Below, in pieces: positions 1-6,520 of a DNA stretch of 7,647 bases. The position numbers were made by a program, and so were the translations under genes. The stretch spans positions 36,239 to 43,885 of the forward strand of contig DJSA01000072.1 in the NCBI GenBank assembly GCA_002438905.1, in the 5' to 3' direction. Position 1 is the first letter of the stretch, and each line of letters opens with the position of its first letter. A model generated the notes under the pieces. That model did no database searches, was not told the DNA's origin, and worked only from the letters and a program-made list of their open reading frames with translations. This DNA is from Bacteroidales bacterium UBA6346 (GTDB taxonomy: Bacteria; Bacteroidota; Bacteroidia; Bacteroidales; UBA932).

Positions 1-1
1 C

Positions 2-115
2 CTGTCCATCAGCAAGATGGCATGGAAGGAGACGAGCGAACAGGAGCGCGAGGCGGACATCGAGCACGGAAGACCGGTGGAAGAAACGATCTCTGCGGAC
101 ACGGGGGATTTTTAG
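2..115 (+). CDS. ftsW: 3' end of an upstream gene, probably cell-division lipid II polymerase FtsW (partial)
   Basis: An open frame enters from the left edge and ends at a TAG at 113-115, giving 37 residues that begin LSISKMAWKE and end ISADTGDF. No membrane segment or catalytic motif is visible; the fragment is hydrophilic, as expected for the cytoplasmic tail of a SEDS-family membrane protein. The assignment to FtsW rests mainly on position: in Bacteroidota dcw clusters the gene directly before murG is normally ftsW, the SEDS glycosyltransferase that polymerises septal peptidoglycan with its partner class B PBP. The 39-base gap to murG and the shared strand suggest one transcript. The frame is solid as coding sequence, but the identity is an inference from context. 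Confidence 0.6.
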   Translation: MSISKMAWKETSEQEREADIEHGRPVEETISADTGDF

Positions 116-143
116 CAAAGGATGTCCCACGAGGAAAATGAAA

Positions 144-150
144 AAGGAGG
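144..150 (+). promoter_or_regulatory. Shine-Dalgarno sequence of murG
   Basis: AAGGAGG lies four bases before the ATG at 155. It decides the start: an in-frame ATG at 122 would add 11 residues, but it has no such site and would encode the Shine-Dalgarno itself. Strong Shine-Dalgarno sequences are uncommon in Bacteroidota, so this one stands out. Confidence 0.75.
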
Positions 151-154
151 ATTT

Positions 155-1312
155 ATGAACTATAGAAAAATAAGGGTAGTAATCAGCGGCGGAGGCACGG
201 GCGGGCACATATTCCCGGCGCTTTCAATCGCGAATAGGCTTCGGAAACTCAACCCGGAGACGGAGATCCTATTTGTCGGAGCCGAAGGGAGGATGGAGAT
301 GAACAAGGTTCCGGAGGCCGGCTACAAGATTGTGGCACTGCCGATTGCCGGACTTCAGAGAAAGCTGTCGCTGAGCAACCTTAAGTTACCGTACAAGGTG
401 ATCAAGAGCATTGCCGAGGCACGGAGAATCATACGCGAGTTCAGGCCCGACATCGCTGTGGGAGTCGGAGGATATGCCAGCGCTCCCCTGCTGTGGGCAG
501 CTCAGAGGATGGGCGTGCCGACTCTTATCCAGGAGCAGAATGGTTTTGCAGGCCTGACAAACAAGATTCTGGGAAAAAAGGCTGACTGCATCTGCGTGGC
601 ATACAGCGGGATGGAGCGGTTCTTCCCGGCAGAGAGGATTGTCATAACAGGCAATCCTATAAGAAGCGCGATGCGCCCCGCCACGCCGCAGATGAAGGAA
701 GAAGGACTGAAGTTCTACAGGCTCTCACCGGAGCGGAAGCACCTGCTCATCATCGGCGGAAGCCTCGGGAGCGGTACGCTGAACCGTTCGGTTATGAAAT
801 GGATTTCGGACGGCTGCCCCGGAGGCGAAAATCTCGAAGTGCTCTGGCAATGCGGAAAGTACTACAAGAAGAGCGTGGACGAGTTCATGAGGAAGGCCGA
901 GGCGGAAGGACTTGGAGGAAAGGCTCTGGCAGGAGTGAGGGCGATGGACTTCATCGGAAGGATGGATTTGGCCTACGCCGTGGCGGATGCGGTGGTGTCC
1001 CGCTCGGGGGCGAGCTCGGTTTCGGAATTGTGTGCCTGCGGAAAGGCCGCGATATTCGTGCCTTCACCGAACGTGGCGGAGGATCATCAGACCCACAACG
1101 CCATGGCACTCGTGAATAGGGGCGCCGGGATGATTGTGAAAGATGCCGATGCTCCGGAGAAGCTGATGGCTACGGCCTGCACGCTGCTTGAAGAGCCGCA
1201 GAAGATTAAGGATATGGAAGCTAACGCACTGAAACTGGCTCTTCCGAATGCGGCACAGAGCATTGCGGACGAAATTTATAAGATATTGAAACAGCATAGT
1301 CTCTGTCTCTAG
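155..1312 (+). CDS. murG: MurG, UDP-GlcNAc:lipid I N-acetylglucosaminyltransferase
   Basis: MurG transfers GlcNAc from UDP-GlcNAc to lipid I on the inner face of the cytoplasmic membrane, giving lipid II. The 385-residue product has both halves of the GT-B (GT28) fold. The N-terminal half has the glycine loop SGGGTGGH (residues 11-18), GGYAS (105-109), QEQN (126-129; HEQN in E. coli) followed by AGLTNK, and GNP (166-168). The C-terminal UDP-GlcNAc half has GGSLGS (201-206), SRSGASSVSE (282-291) and the QTHN segment near 311-314. Length is close to the usual 355-385, and nothing is broken. The start at 155 is chosen for its Shine-Dalgarno and because the protein then begins MNYRKIRVVISGGG, as family members do; the ATG at 122 is an alternative. 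Arginine codons are mostly AGG/AGA, unlike murC downstream. The family and function are secure. Confidence 0.97.
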   Translation: MNYRKIRVVISGGGTGGHIFPALSIANRLRKLNPETEILFVGAEGRMEMNKVPEAGYKIVALPIAGLQRKLSLSNLKLPYKVIKSIAEARRIIREFRPDIAVGVGGYASAPLLWAAQRMGVPTLIQEQNGFAGLTNKILGKKADCICVAYSGMERFFPAERIVITGNPIRSAMRPATPQMKEEGLKFYRLSPERKHLLIIGGSLGSGTLNRSVMKWISDGCPGGENLEVLWQCGKYYKKSVDEFMRKAEAEGLGGKALAGVRAMDFIGRMDLAYAVADAVVSRSGASSVSELCACGKAAIFVPSPNVAEDHQTHNAMALVNRGAGMIVKDADAPEKLMATACTLLEEPQKIKDMEANALKLALPNAAQSIADEIYKILKQHSLCL

Positions 1313-1349
1313 ATAACAGATTGATTTTAAATAACTTTGGTGCAGAGAC
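1299..1349 (+). repeat. Short inverted repeat spanning the murG stop and murC leader
   Basis: GTCTCTG (1299-1305) and CAGAGAC (1343-1349) are perfect reverse complements, 37 bases apart, bracketing the end of murG and most of the murC leader. The left arm could instead pair through TCTGT (1302-1306) with ACAGA (1316-1320) in a smaller hairpin. Both pairings are visible, but arms of 5-7 bases could arise by chance, and no U-tract typical of a terminator follows. Any regulatory role is speculation. Confidence 0.3.
1332..1339 (+). promoter_or_regulatory. Candidate Bacteroidota -7 promoter element before murC
   Basis: TAACTTTG matches the Bacteroides -7 consensus TAnnTTTG exactly and lies 26 bases before the murC ATG, leaving room for a leader of about 20 bases. 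No TTTG-like -33 box is found 19-21 bases upstream (the region around 1308-1313 reads CTCTAG), so this is only half a promoter. It could be an internal promoter that tops up murC transcription, or a chance match. Confidence 0.35.
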
Positions 1350-1365
1350 CACAGAACTGGACATT

Positions 1366-2724
1366 ATGAACAATTATAAAAACGTATACTTCATAGGCAT
1401 CGGCGGCATAGGGATGTCGGCGATCGCAAGATACTATAAATTCAAGGGATGCAATGTCAGCGGATATGACAAGACCGAGTCGGAACTGACAGACGAACTT
1501 GTTGCCGAAGGAATAGGAGTGCACTATGAGGACAACACGGACTTCATCCCGAAGGACATCGAGAACACCCTCGTCGTCTACACACCGGCGATTCCGCATG
1601 ACCTGAAGGAGCTTGTCTATGTGCAGGAGCACGGCTACACGCTGCTCAAGCGCTCCAAGACGCTCGGGGAAATAGCCAAGGGGCAACGCTGCCTCGCCGT
1701 TGCCGGCACACACGGCAAGACCACGACCAGCACCCTGCTCGCGCACATATTCACAGAGAGCAGGGTGGGCTGCACAGCCTTCCTCGGGGGAATTTCCAAG
1801 AACTACGACACGAACCTTCTCATGAGCCACAATCCGACGATAGTCGCCGAGGCCGATGAGTTCGACCGCTCCTTCCTCCAGTTGTTCCCTGAGATTGCCG
1901 TGATCACGGCAATGGACGCTGACCATCTGGACATCTACGGCGACCTCAAGCATGTACACGAGGCGTTCCAGGCATTTGCTGGGCAGGTCAGCGGCACGGT
2001 CATAACAAAGCTCGGGCTTGACATCACCCCGAACCACACGAAGGCCCGCATCATGCGCTATTCCTACAATGACCCGCGCGCAGACTTCTATGCCGATAAC
2101 CTGCGCAAGGACGAGTGCGGCTATTTCACCTTCGACCTGAACTTTCCCGATGGGGTCATCAAGGACTGCCGCGTGGGGATTCCGGGCTGGGTGAACGTCG
2201 AGAATGCCGTCGCAGCATCGGCAATCGCGATTGTCTACGGCATTGACCATGAAGCTATAAGGCATGCCCTCGGCACATTTCTCGGCGTGAAGCGCCGCTT
2301 CGACATACACGTAAACCGCCCCGGCTGCGCATATATAGACGATTACGCGCATCATCCAAACGAAATCAGCACCGCAATAAGCTCAATGAGGGACATATTC
2401 CCCGGAAGGCGCCTCACTGCCATATTCCAACCGCATCTCTACACGAGGACACGCGATTTCGCCGATGAATTTGCAAAGGCATTGAGCGCCGTGGACAAGT
2501 TGATTCTGCTCGACATCTACCCTGCCCGCGAGGAACCGATTCCGGGAGTGAGTTCACGTCTAATTTTCGACAAGGTGACGGCTCCGGAGAAGGTTTTGTT
2601 GAAGAAGGAGATGCTGATGGATTACCTTGAGAATGAGAAGATTGACACGCTGATTACTTTCGGGGCGGGCAATATTGACCGCTTTATACCCCAAATCACC
2701 GACATGCTAAACAAAAGGGTTTGA
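1366..2724 (+). CDS. murC: MurC, UDP-N-acetylmuramate--L-alanine ligase
   Basis: MurC is the first of the ATP-dependent Mur ligases; in the cytoplasm it joins L-alanine to UDP-MurNAc. The 452-residue product shows all three domains. The N-terminal UDP-binding domain has GIGGIGMS (11-18). The central ATPase has the P-loop GTHGKTTT (114-121), EADEFDRSF (162-170) and DADHLD (184-189). The C-terminal domain starts near VKRRFD (308-313) and carries DDYAHHPNE (325-333) and FQPHLYTRTRDF. Length is normal. The ATG at 1366 gives the expected MNNYKNVYFIGIGG start; an upstream in-frame TTG at 1321 would add 15 residues unlike the family and is rejected. No Shine-Dalgarno is seen. The last three codons and the stop overlap the left end of the palindrome at 2717-2823, so the final residues (KRV) may have been set by that element. 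Arginine is mostly CGC, in contrast to murG. Confidence 0.97.
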   Translation: MNNYKNVYFIGIGGIGMSAIARYYKFKGCNVSGYDKTESELTDELVAEGIGVHYEDNTDFIPKDIENTLVVYTPAIPHDLKELVYVQEHGYTLLKRSKTLGEIAKGQRCLAVAGTHGKTTTSTLLAHIFTESRVGCTAFLGGISKNYDTNLLMSHNPTIVAEADEFDRSFLQLFPEIAVITAMDADHLDIYGDLKHVHEAFQAFAGQVSGTVITKLGLDITPNHTKARIMRYSYNDPRADFYADNLRKDECGYFTFDLNFPDGVIKDCRVGIPGWVNVENAVAASAIAIVYGIDHEAIRHALGTFLGVKRRFDIHVNRPGCAYIDDYAHHPNEISTAISSMRDIFPGRRLTAIFQPHLYTRTRDFADEFAKALSAVDKLILLDIYPAREEPIPGVSSRLIFDKVTAPEKVLLKKEMLMDYLENEKIDTLITFGAGNIDRFIPQITDMLNKRV

Positions 2725-2823
2725 GAGTCTTTTTGGTCTATATTCATTCTTTCATCGGTCATGTACGCCCGGTACACTTCCTCTTCGAGAATGAATCTAT
2801 CCTCAAAAATCCTTCTCAAACCC
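2717..2823. repeat. 107-base imperfect palindrome with 10-base perfect terminal inverted repeats (MITE-like or large RNA hairpin)
   Basis: The ends GGGTTTGAGA (2717-2726) and TCTCAAACCC (2814-2823) are perfect reverse complements. The arms keep matching inward about one axis near 2769: TTTTTG (2730-2735) with CAAAAA (2804-2809), ATTCATTCT (2742-2750) with AGAATGAAT (2788-2796), and TGTAC (2762-2766) with GTACA (2772-2776), closing on a five-base GCCCG loop. That is 30 exact pairs in four blocks with a register shift of no more than two bases, plus scattered pairs. The left end contains the murC stop TGA. No target-site duplication is evident and no transposase is present. No U-tract follows, so it is not a classic terminator. 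It could be a miniature inverted-repeat element, a REP-like intergenic repeat, or an mRNA-processing hairpin. The structure is directly visible; its identity is open. Confidence 0.8.
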
Positions 2824-2871
2824 ACCAATTGATATATATATAAGAAAATCGAGCCCGTTAAGTGATATATA
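2824..2871 (+). other. AT-rich leader of ftsQ
   Basis: This is the remainder of the murC-ftsQ gap after the palindrome. It contains GATATATA twice (2831-2838 and 2864-2871), the second copy directly touching the ftsQ ATG. There is no Shine-Dalgarno and no TAnnTTTG promoter box. An unstructured A/T-rich stretch before the start is the usual initiation context in Bacteroidota. The repeated octamer may simply reflect AT richness. Confidence 0.35.
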
Positions 2872-3642
2872 ATGAACAAAAAGGTCGAAAATACAGTACT
2901 CTGCTGCGTCGCGGTCCTGGCTGTGGCGGCTGTTGTCGCGCTCTACATCTGCGGGGCGCAGAGGCAGTCGCGGATGGAATGCGGTGGCGTGCATGTGGTT
3001 GTGAAAGACAGCAGCGTGAACAGATTTGTGTCTGAAGGAGACGTAAAAAGGATTCTTGCGGCAAATTACGGCGATGTCACGGGAGTGTTCGCTGACAGTC
3101 TCGATCTCGGCTCGATGGAACGCCTGCTCGAAAAAAAGAGCGTCATCCGCGACTGCGAAGCCTATTTCACACGTGATGGTTTTCTCAACATCGATGTCAC
3201 GCAGCGTACTCCCATCGTGAGATTTCAGAACGCGGCAAATGGATGGTATGCCGACGCCGACGGATACATATTCCCGCTCCAGCGAAGTTACACCTCTATG
3301 GTTCAGGTAGTTGACGGCGATTTTCCGATTAAGGTAGAGCGCGGCTTCAAGGGACAGATTGAGGATGAGGGGCAATGGGAATGGCTGATGAGGGTCGTCG
3401 GGATGGCGGAATACATAAGGGAAAGCGAATGGAAAAACAGAATTTCGCAGATTCATGTCTCAGGCAACGGAGAGGTTCTTCTCGTCCCGTCCGCAGGAAA
3501 GGAGAGGTTTCTTTTCGGACAGCCGGTACGGGTTGGAGATAAATTCGGGAAGATGGAGAAATATTACCGTATGATACTTCCGTTGAAAAGGGAGTACAGA
3601 CAGGTGGATCTGAGATTTGACGGACAGATTGTTTGCAAATAA
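2872..3642 (+). CDS. ftsQ: FtsQ/DivIB-like cell-division protein with POTRA domain
   Basis: FtsQ is a bitopic inner-membrane divisome protein; in model bacteria its periplasmic part docks FtsB-FtsL and links the early cytoplasmic ring to the septal synthase. The 256-residue product has a short positively charged N-terminus (MNKK), one hydrophobic membrane segment at about residues 8-28, then a POTRA-like region at about 40-118 (SEGDVKRIL, the central ERLLEKKSVIRDCEAYF helix-strand, and VTQRTPIVRF), and the FtsQ-type stretch ADADGYIFPL leading into the beta domain. Sequence conservation is low in this family, so recognition rests on topology, these motifs, length, and position between murC and ftsA. 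Unlike its neighbours it is separated from the preceding gene by a large palindrome. It ends 12 bases before ftsA, suggesting co-transcription with it. Cysteines 11, 12 and 27 lie in or at the edge of the membrane segment. Confidence 0.9.
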   Translation: MNKKVENTVLCCVAVLAVAAVVALYICGAQRQSRMECGGVHVVVKDSSVNRFVSEGDVKRILAANYGDVTGVFADSLDLGSMERLLEKKSVIRDCEAYFTRDGFLNIDVTQRTPIVRFQNAANGWYADADGYIFPLQRSYTSMVQVVDGDFPIKVERGFKGQIEDEGQWEWLMRVVGMAEYIRESEWKNRISQIHVSGNGEVLLVPSAGKERFLFGQPVRVGDKFGKMEKYYRMILPLKREYRQVDLRFDGQIVCK

Positions 3643-3654
3643 AAATTAAAACTT

Positions 3655-5127
3655 ATGGACGATAGGTATATAGTTTCAATTGATTTCGGAACGTTCAAGA
3701 TTGCGCTCGCGGTGGCATGCGTCAGCGGCAATGACACGCGGCTTATCTACTACAAGGAGACCCCGGCAGCGGGGATGAGATGCAGCAGGATTCTGAACGA
3801 GGCGAAGGTTGCCCAGCAGCTGAAGACGGCGATTGCGGATGCGGAGGACATACTCGGGATCAAGATCACGGGGGCTGTGGTCGGAATGCCGCGCTTTTAT
3901 GTGCGGACGGAGGAGAACTCCGCAAGGAATGACACCCGGGATCCGGACAGTTACATTTCGGAGAGCGAAATCGAGGAGTTGAAGAGTTTCGCGCAGGACA
4001 GCTACCCGCTTGAAGACCCGGAGCGCGAGGCCGTGTATGGAGCCGTGGCTCAGTCATTCTCGACGAGCGAGGAATTCCAGTTGATTGAGGACGATGTCAT
4101 CGGTATGTCCGGCAAGGTGCTCGAGGGCAACTTCAAGATTTTCATCGGAAACAAGTCGTCACTTGACAGGATTGACAGGGTGATGAAGTCGGCCGGAATA
4201 GTTTCGCTTAAAAAATATTTCGTGCCACAGCTCACAGCGAACGCCGTGCTTTTTCCATCGGAAATGAGCAATGGCGTGGCGATGATTGATTTCGGCGGAG
4301 GATGTACCTCGCTGTCAATATATTACAAGAATGTACTACGCTACTATTCATCAATCCCGTTTGGTGGCATCAACGTGACGAAAGACATACAGATAGAGAG
4401 CAACATCAGGACATCGCTAGCGGAAAGCATCAAGCTTGCCTATGGCGCATGCATCCCGGAAAAACTCATGAACCTCAGCGAAAAACAGCTGCTGCTCCAG
4501 AGCGAAAACGGAGAGCAGGACAAAAGGCTTTCGGTGAAGTATCTGTCGGAAATAATCACGGCGCGCGAGGAGGAGATAATCGCAGCAATGCTTTACGAAA
4601 TAGGACTCAGCAAATTCGCGGACAAGCTCCAAAGCGGCATTGTAGTCACGGGAGGAGGGGCGCAGATGACGAACCTCGCAAACTTGATAACTGAAATCTC
4701 GGGATATAATGTGCGCATCGGCAAGCCTAATTTCAAGGGGCTCTACAACTGCTGCACCGGCGACAACACACCATCGGCAACGACTGCCATAGGACTTGTA
4801 AAGGCAGCTATCCCGGAGACATCGCTAAACTGTGCCTTCCACAAGGACAGCCAGGAGGTGGCAGAGACACCGGCTGTTCCGGACCAGCCGACTGAACAGG
4901 AGCACAAGGCGGGCATAATTCCGGGACTTATGACCGAAGAGGAAATTGAAGAGAAGAAAAGGCGCGAGGAGGAACGGCTGCGCAAGGAGGAGGAGAGCAA
5001 GAAACGGGAGGATAAGAAAAAGAGGCCGAGCATCTTTGCGAAATGGACAAAGGGCATAGAGGACAGGATAGGCTCCACCTGCGACAACATTCTCAACATG
5101 ATGGACGATGGAAGCGACAGAGGGTAA
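3655..5127 (+). CDS. ftsA: FtsA, actin-like membrane anchor of the Z-ring
   Basis: FtsA is an actin-fold ATPase that binds the FtsZ tail and tethers the ring to the inner membrane. The 490-residue product has the phosphate-1 motif IDFGTFK (9-15), the 1C-type SHS2 region after it, phosphate-2 DFGGGCTS (212-219), the connect segment after ESIKLAYG, and the adenosine motif VVTGGGAQ (330-337). After the fold comes a proline-rich linker (PAVPDQP), a strongly charged Glu/Lys/Arg helix, probably coiled coil, at about 426-456, and a final amphipathic stretch (SIFAKWTKGIEDRI, 459-472, onward) that fits a membrane-targeting helix. At 490 residues it is longer than E. coli FtsA (about 420); the excess is this extension. 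The leader AAATTAAAACTT is A-rich without a Shine-Dalgarno. The gap to ftsZ is 27 bases, consistent with co-expression. Confidence 0.96.
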   Translation: MDDRYIVSIDFGTFKIALAVACVSGNDTRLIYYKETPAAGMRCSRILNEAKVAQQLKTAIADAEDILGIKITGAVVGMPRFYVRTEENSARNDTRDPDSYISESEIEELKSFAQDSYPLEDPEREAVYGAVAQSFSTSEEFQLIEDDVIGMSGKVLEGNFKIFIGNKSSLDRIDRVMKSAGIVSLKKYFVPQLTANAVLFPSEMSNGVAMIDFGGGCTSLSIYYKNVLRYYSSIPFGGINVTKDIQIESNIRTSLAESIKLAYGACIPEKLMNLSEKQLLLQSENGEQDKRLSVKYLSEIITAREEEIIAAMLYEIGLSKFADKLQSGIVVTGGGAQMTNLANLITEISGYNVRIGKPNFKGLYNCCTGDNTPSATTAIGLVKAAIPETSLNCAFHKDSQEVAETPAVPDQPTEQEHKAGIIPGLMTEEEIEEKKRREEERLRKEEESKKREDKKKRPSIFAKWTKGIEDRIGSTCDNILNMMDDGSDRG

Positions 5128-5140
5128 CATGGTATGATTC

Positions 5141-5147
5141 AAGGAGG
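5141..5147 (+). promoter_or_regulatory. Shine-Dalgarno sequence of ftsZ
   Basis: AAGGAGG stands seven bases before the ATG at 5155, near-ideal spacing. It decides the start against an in-frame ATG at 5134, which would place the site inside the coding region and add MIQGGKI. A strong site here may raise FtsZ output above that of the other operon genes, which fits the known need for many FtsZ copies per FtsA, though that link is an inference. Confidence 0.75.
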
Positions 5148-5154
5148 AAAGATT

Positions 5155-6402
5155 ATGAACGGAGATTTTGACAATATGATAGGGGTGGTGCCGACGAATT
5201 GGGTGCCGAAGAGTTCCACGATAAAGGTCATAGGCGTGGGAGGAGGCGGCTGCAATGCCGTTGACTATATGTTCCGCCAGGATATCGAGGGCTGCATCTT
5301 CATAGTCTGCAACACCGACTCGCAGGCTCTGGGAAACTGCTCCGTGCCGGTGAAGATACAGCTCGGTGAAGGGCTCGGAGCCGGATGCGACCCCGTTGCG
5401 GGGCGCAATGCGGCAATCGAGTCGGAGAAAGAAATTGAGGATAAGGTCTTTGCCGACCAGACGGACATGCTGTTCATCACCGCGGGAATGGGAGGAGGAA
5501 CCGGAACCGGAGCTGCGCCGGTCATCGCGTCAATGGCTAAGAAGCGCGGCATTCTCACGGTCGGAGTGGTCACGATCCCGTTCCGCAATGAGGGCAACGA
5601 GTCCATGACCAAGGCTCTTGACGGAATCATGGAGATGGAGAAGAACGTTGACAGCCTCCTGATAATTGACAACGAGAAACTTTACAAGCACTACGCAAAG
5701 ATGCTGGCCCAGGATGCTTTCCCTATGGCGGACGAAGTACTCTGCACGGCCGTTCGCGGCATCATCGAAATCATCAAGAAGAAGGGTCACATCAATGTGG
5801 ACTTCCGCGATGTGAAGAGGATGATGACCAACAGCGGAATGGCACTGATGGGCTGCGGAACGGGAACGGGAGAGAACCGTCTGCAGGATGCAGTGCGCGG
5901 TGCGTTTGAGTCTCCCCTACTCAACGACCACGACCTCACGACGGCGAAGAACGTTCTCCTGAACATAACCGTTGGCTACAATGAGCATGGTGTCAGGATG
6001 GAGGAACTCGACAACATAGACAGCCTCATAACTGATTATATCGGCAATGCCAACCGCTTCAAAAAGGGCATCGTCTGGGATTATTCCGAAGATTTCGGCG
6101 ACCGCATCAACATCACTGCCATAGCCACTGGCTTCCGCATGGATCTAGAAGGCCTCGCCGGCGACAACGGCAACCTCATTGTCATTCCGCCGGATTTCGA
6201 ATATGTCCCTACCCTCTCCGAAGAGGGCGAAGTTGTCACTGAAGAGCCGCGAGGCAGCCGCAAGATAGGCTTCAACAACACTGAAGCAAAGCGTTCGGGC
6301 GACTTCTGCAAGGGCAAGAAACCGGCTCTCATCGTCACCGACCGCGATGACATCAGCGATCTTGACAACATCGCCTCAATCCGCCGCGCCGCAGGACGTT
6401 AG
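5155..6402 (+). CDS. ftsZ: FtsZ, tubulin-like division GTPase
   Basis: FtsZ polymerises with GTP at midcell into the Z-ring that recruits the divisome. The 415-residue product has the glycine loop GVGGGGCNAV (27-36), the tubulin signature GMGGGTGTGAAP (111-122), and the T7 synergy loop NVDFRD (214-219) that completes the GTPase site of the next subunit, with asparagine and both aspartates present. The globular part ends near ITAIATGFR; about 80 residues of variable linker and tail follow. The tail ends DLDNIASIRRAAGR: the acidic and basic flanks of the usual FtsA/ZipA-binding peptide are there, but the conserved proline and aromatic residue are not. The start at 5155 is set by the Shine-Dalgarno; 5134 is an alternative. 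Arginine codons are largely CGC, unlike ftsA directly upstream. The identity is secure. Confidence 0.98.
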   Translation: MNGDFDNMIGVVPTNWVPKSSTIKVIGVGGGGCNAVDYMFRQDIEGCIFIVCNTDSQALGNCSVPVKIQLGEGLGAGCDPVAGRNAAIESEKEIEDKVFADQTDMLFITAGMGGGTGTGAAPVIASMAKKRGILTVGVVTIPFRNEGNESMTKALDGIMEMEKNVDSLLIIDNEKLYKHYAKMLAQDAFPMADEVLCTAVRGIIEIIKKKGHINVDFRDVKRMMTNSGMALMGCGTGTGENRLQDAVRGAFESPLLNDHDLTTAKNVLLNITVGYNEHGVRMEELDNIDSLITDYIGNANRFKKGIVWDYSEDFGDRINITAIATGFRMDLEGLAGDNGNLIVIPPDFEYVPTLSEEGEVVTEEPRGSRKIGFNNTEAKRSGDFCKGKKPALIVTDRDDISDLDNIASIRRAAGR

Positions 6403-6520
6403 GGGTAAGGGATTTCAGAAGATTTTTCTGCGCACTACTTTTCGCGTCTGGTACAAGCGAATTCCGTGAATTGTGAGGATTTCCGGAAAAACGGGGAAAT
6501 AAATTTTGAGGAGACGGGAT
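6403..6520. other. Convergent intergenic region with weak hairpins, no clear terminator
   Basis: These 118 bases lie between the ends of ftsZ and the leftward sialidase-like gene, where terminators for both would be expected. Three small structures are visible: CAGAA/TTCTG (6416-6430), AATTC-CGT-GAATT (6460-6472), and a CCG/CGG stem over GAAAAA within 6480-6497, overlapping the palindrome TTTCCGGAAA (6480-6489). The last is followed by AAATAAATTTT. None has the long GC stem plus U-tract of a convincing intrinsic terminator on either strand. Confidence 0.4.

Noticed and set aside
122..154. An upstream in-frame ATG for murG
   Set aside because: It lacks a ribosome-binding site, and the perfect Shine-Dalgarno before 155 would fall inside the coding region.
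1321..1365. A TTG start that would add 15 residues to MurC
   Set aside because: The added residues do not resemble MurC N-termini, there is no initiation signal at the TTG, and the ATG at 1366 gives the normal family start.
1327..2355. A 342-codon open frame on the minus strand inside murC
   Set aside because: It lies wholly antisense to murC, has no recognisable motif, and arises from the GC-rich third positions (CGC, CTC, GAC) of murC.
2717..2823. The palindrome as an ordinary rho-independent terminator of murC
   Set aside because: The stem is far longer and more interrupted than an intrinsic terminator, and no U-tract follows the right arm (the next bases are ACCAATTG).
2622..2879. An 85-codon minus-strand frame across the murC-ftsQ gap, with a charged stretch (GLRRIFEDRFILEEE) that looks protein-like
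   Set aside because: That stretch is read from the palindrome at 2717-2823 and the rest is antisense to murC. No family is recognised, no start signal is seen, and the palindrome explains the sequence better than a gene remnant.
2803..3456. A 217-codon minus-strand frame over ftsQ
   Set aside because: It is a shadow of ftsQ, whose topology and motifs on the plus strand are clear.
5134..5154. An upstream in-frame ATG for ftsZ
   Set aside because: The Shine-Dalgarno at 5141-5147 is placed for the ATG at 5155; the extra MIQGGKI is not family-like.
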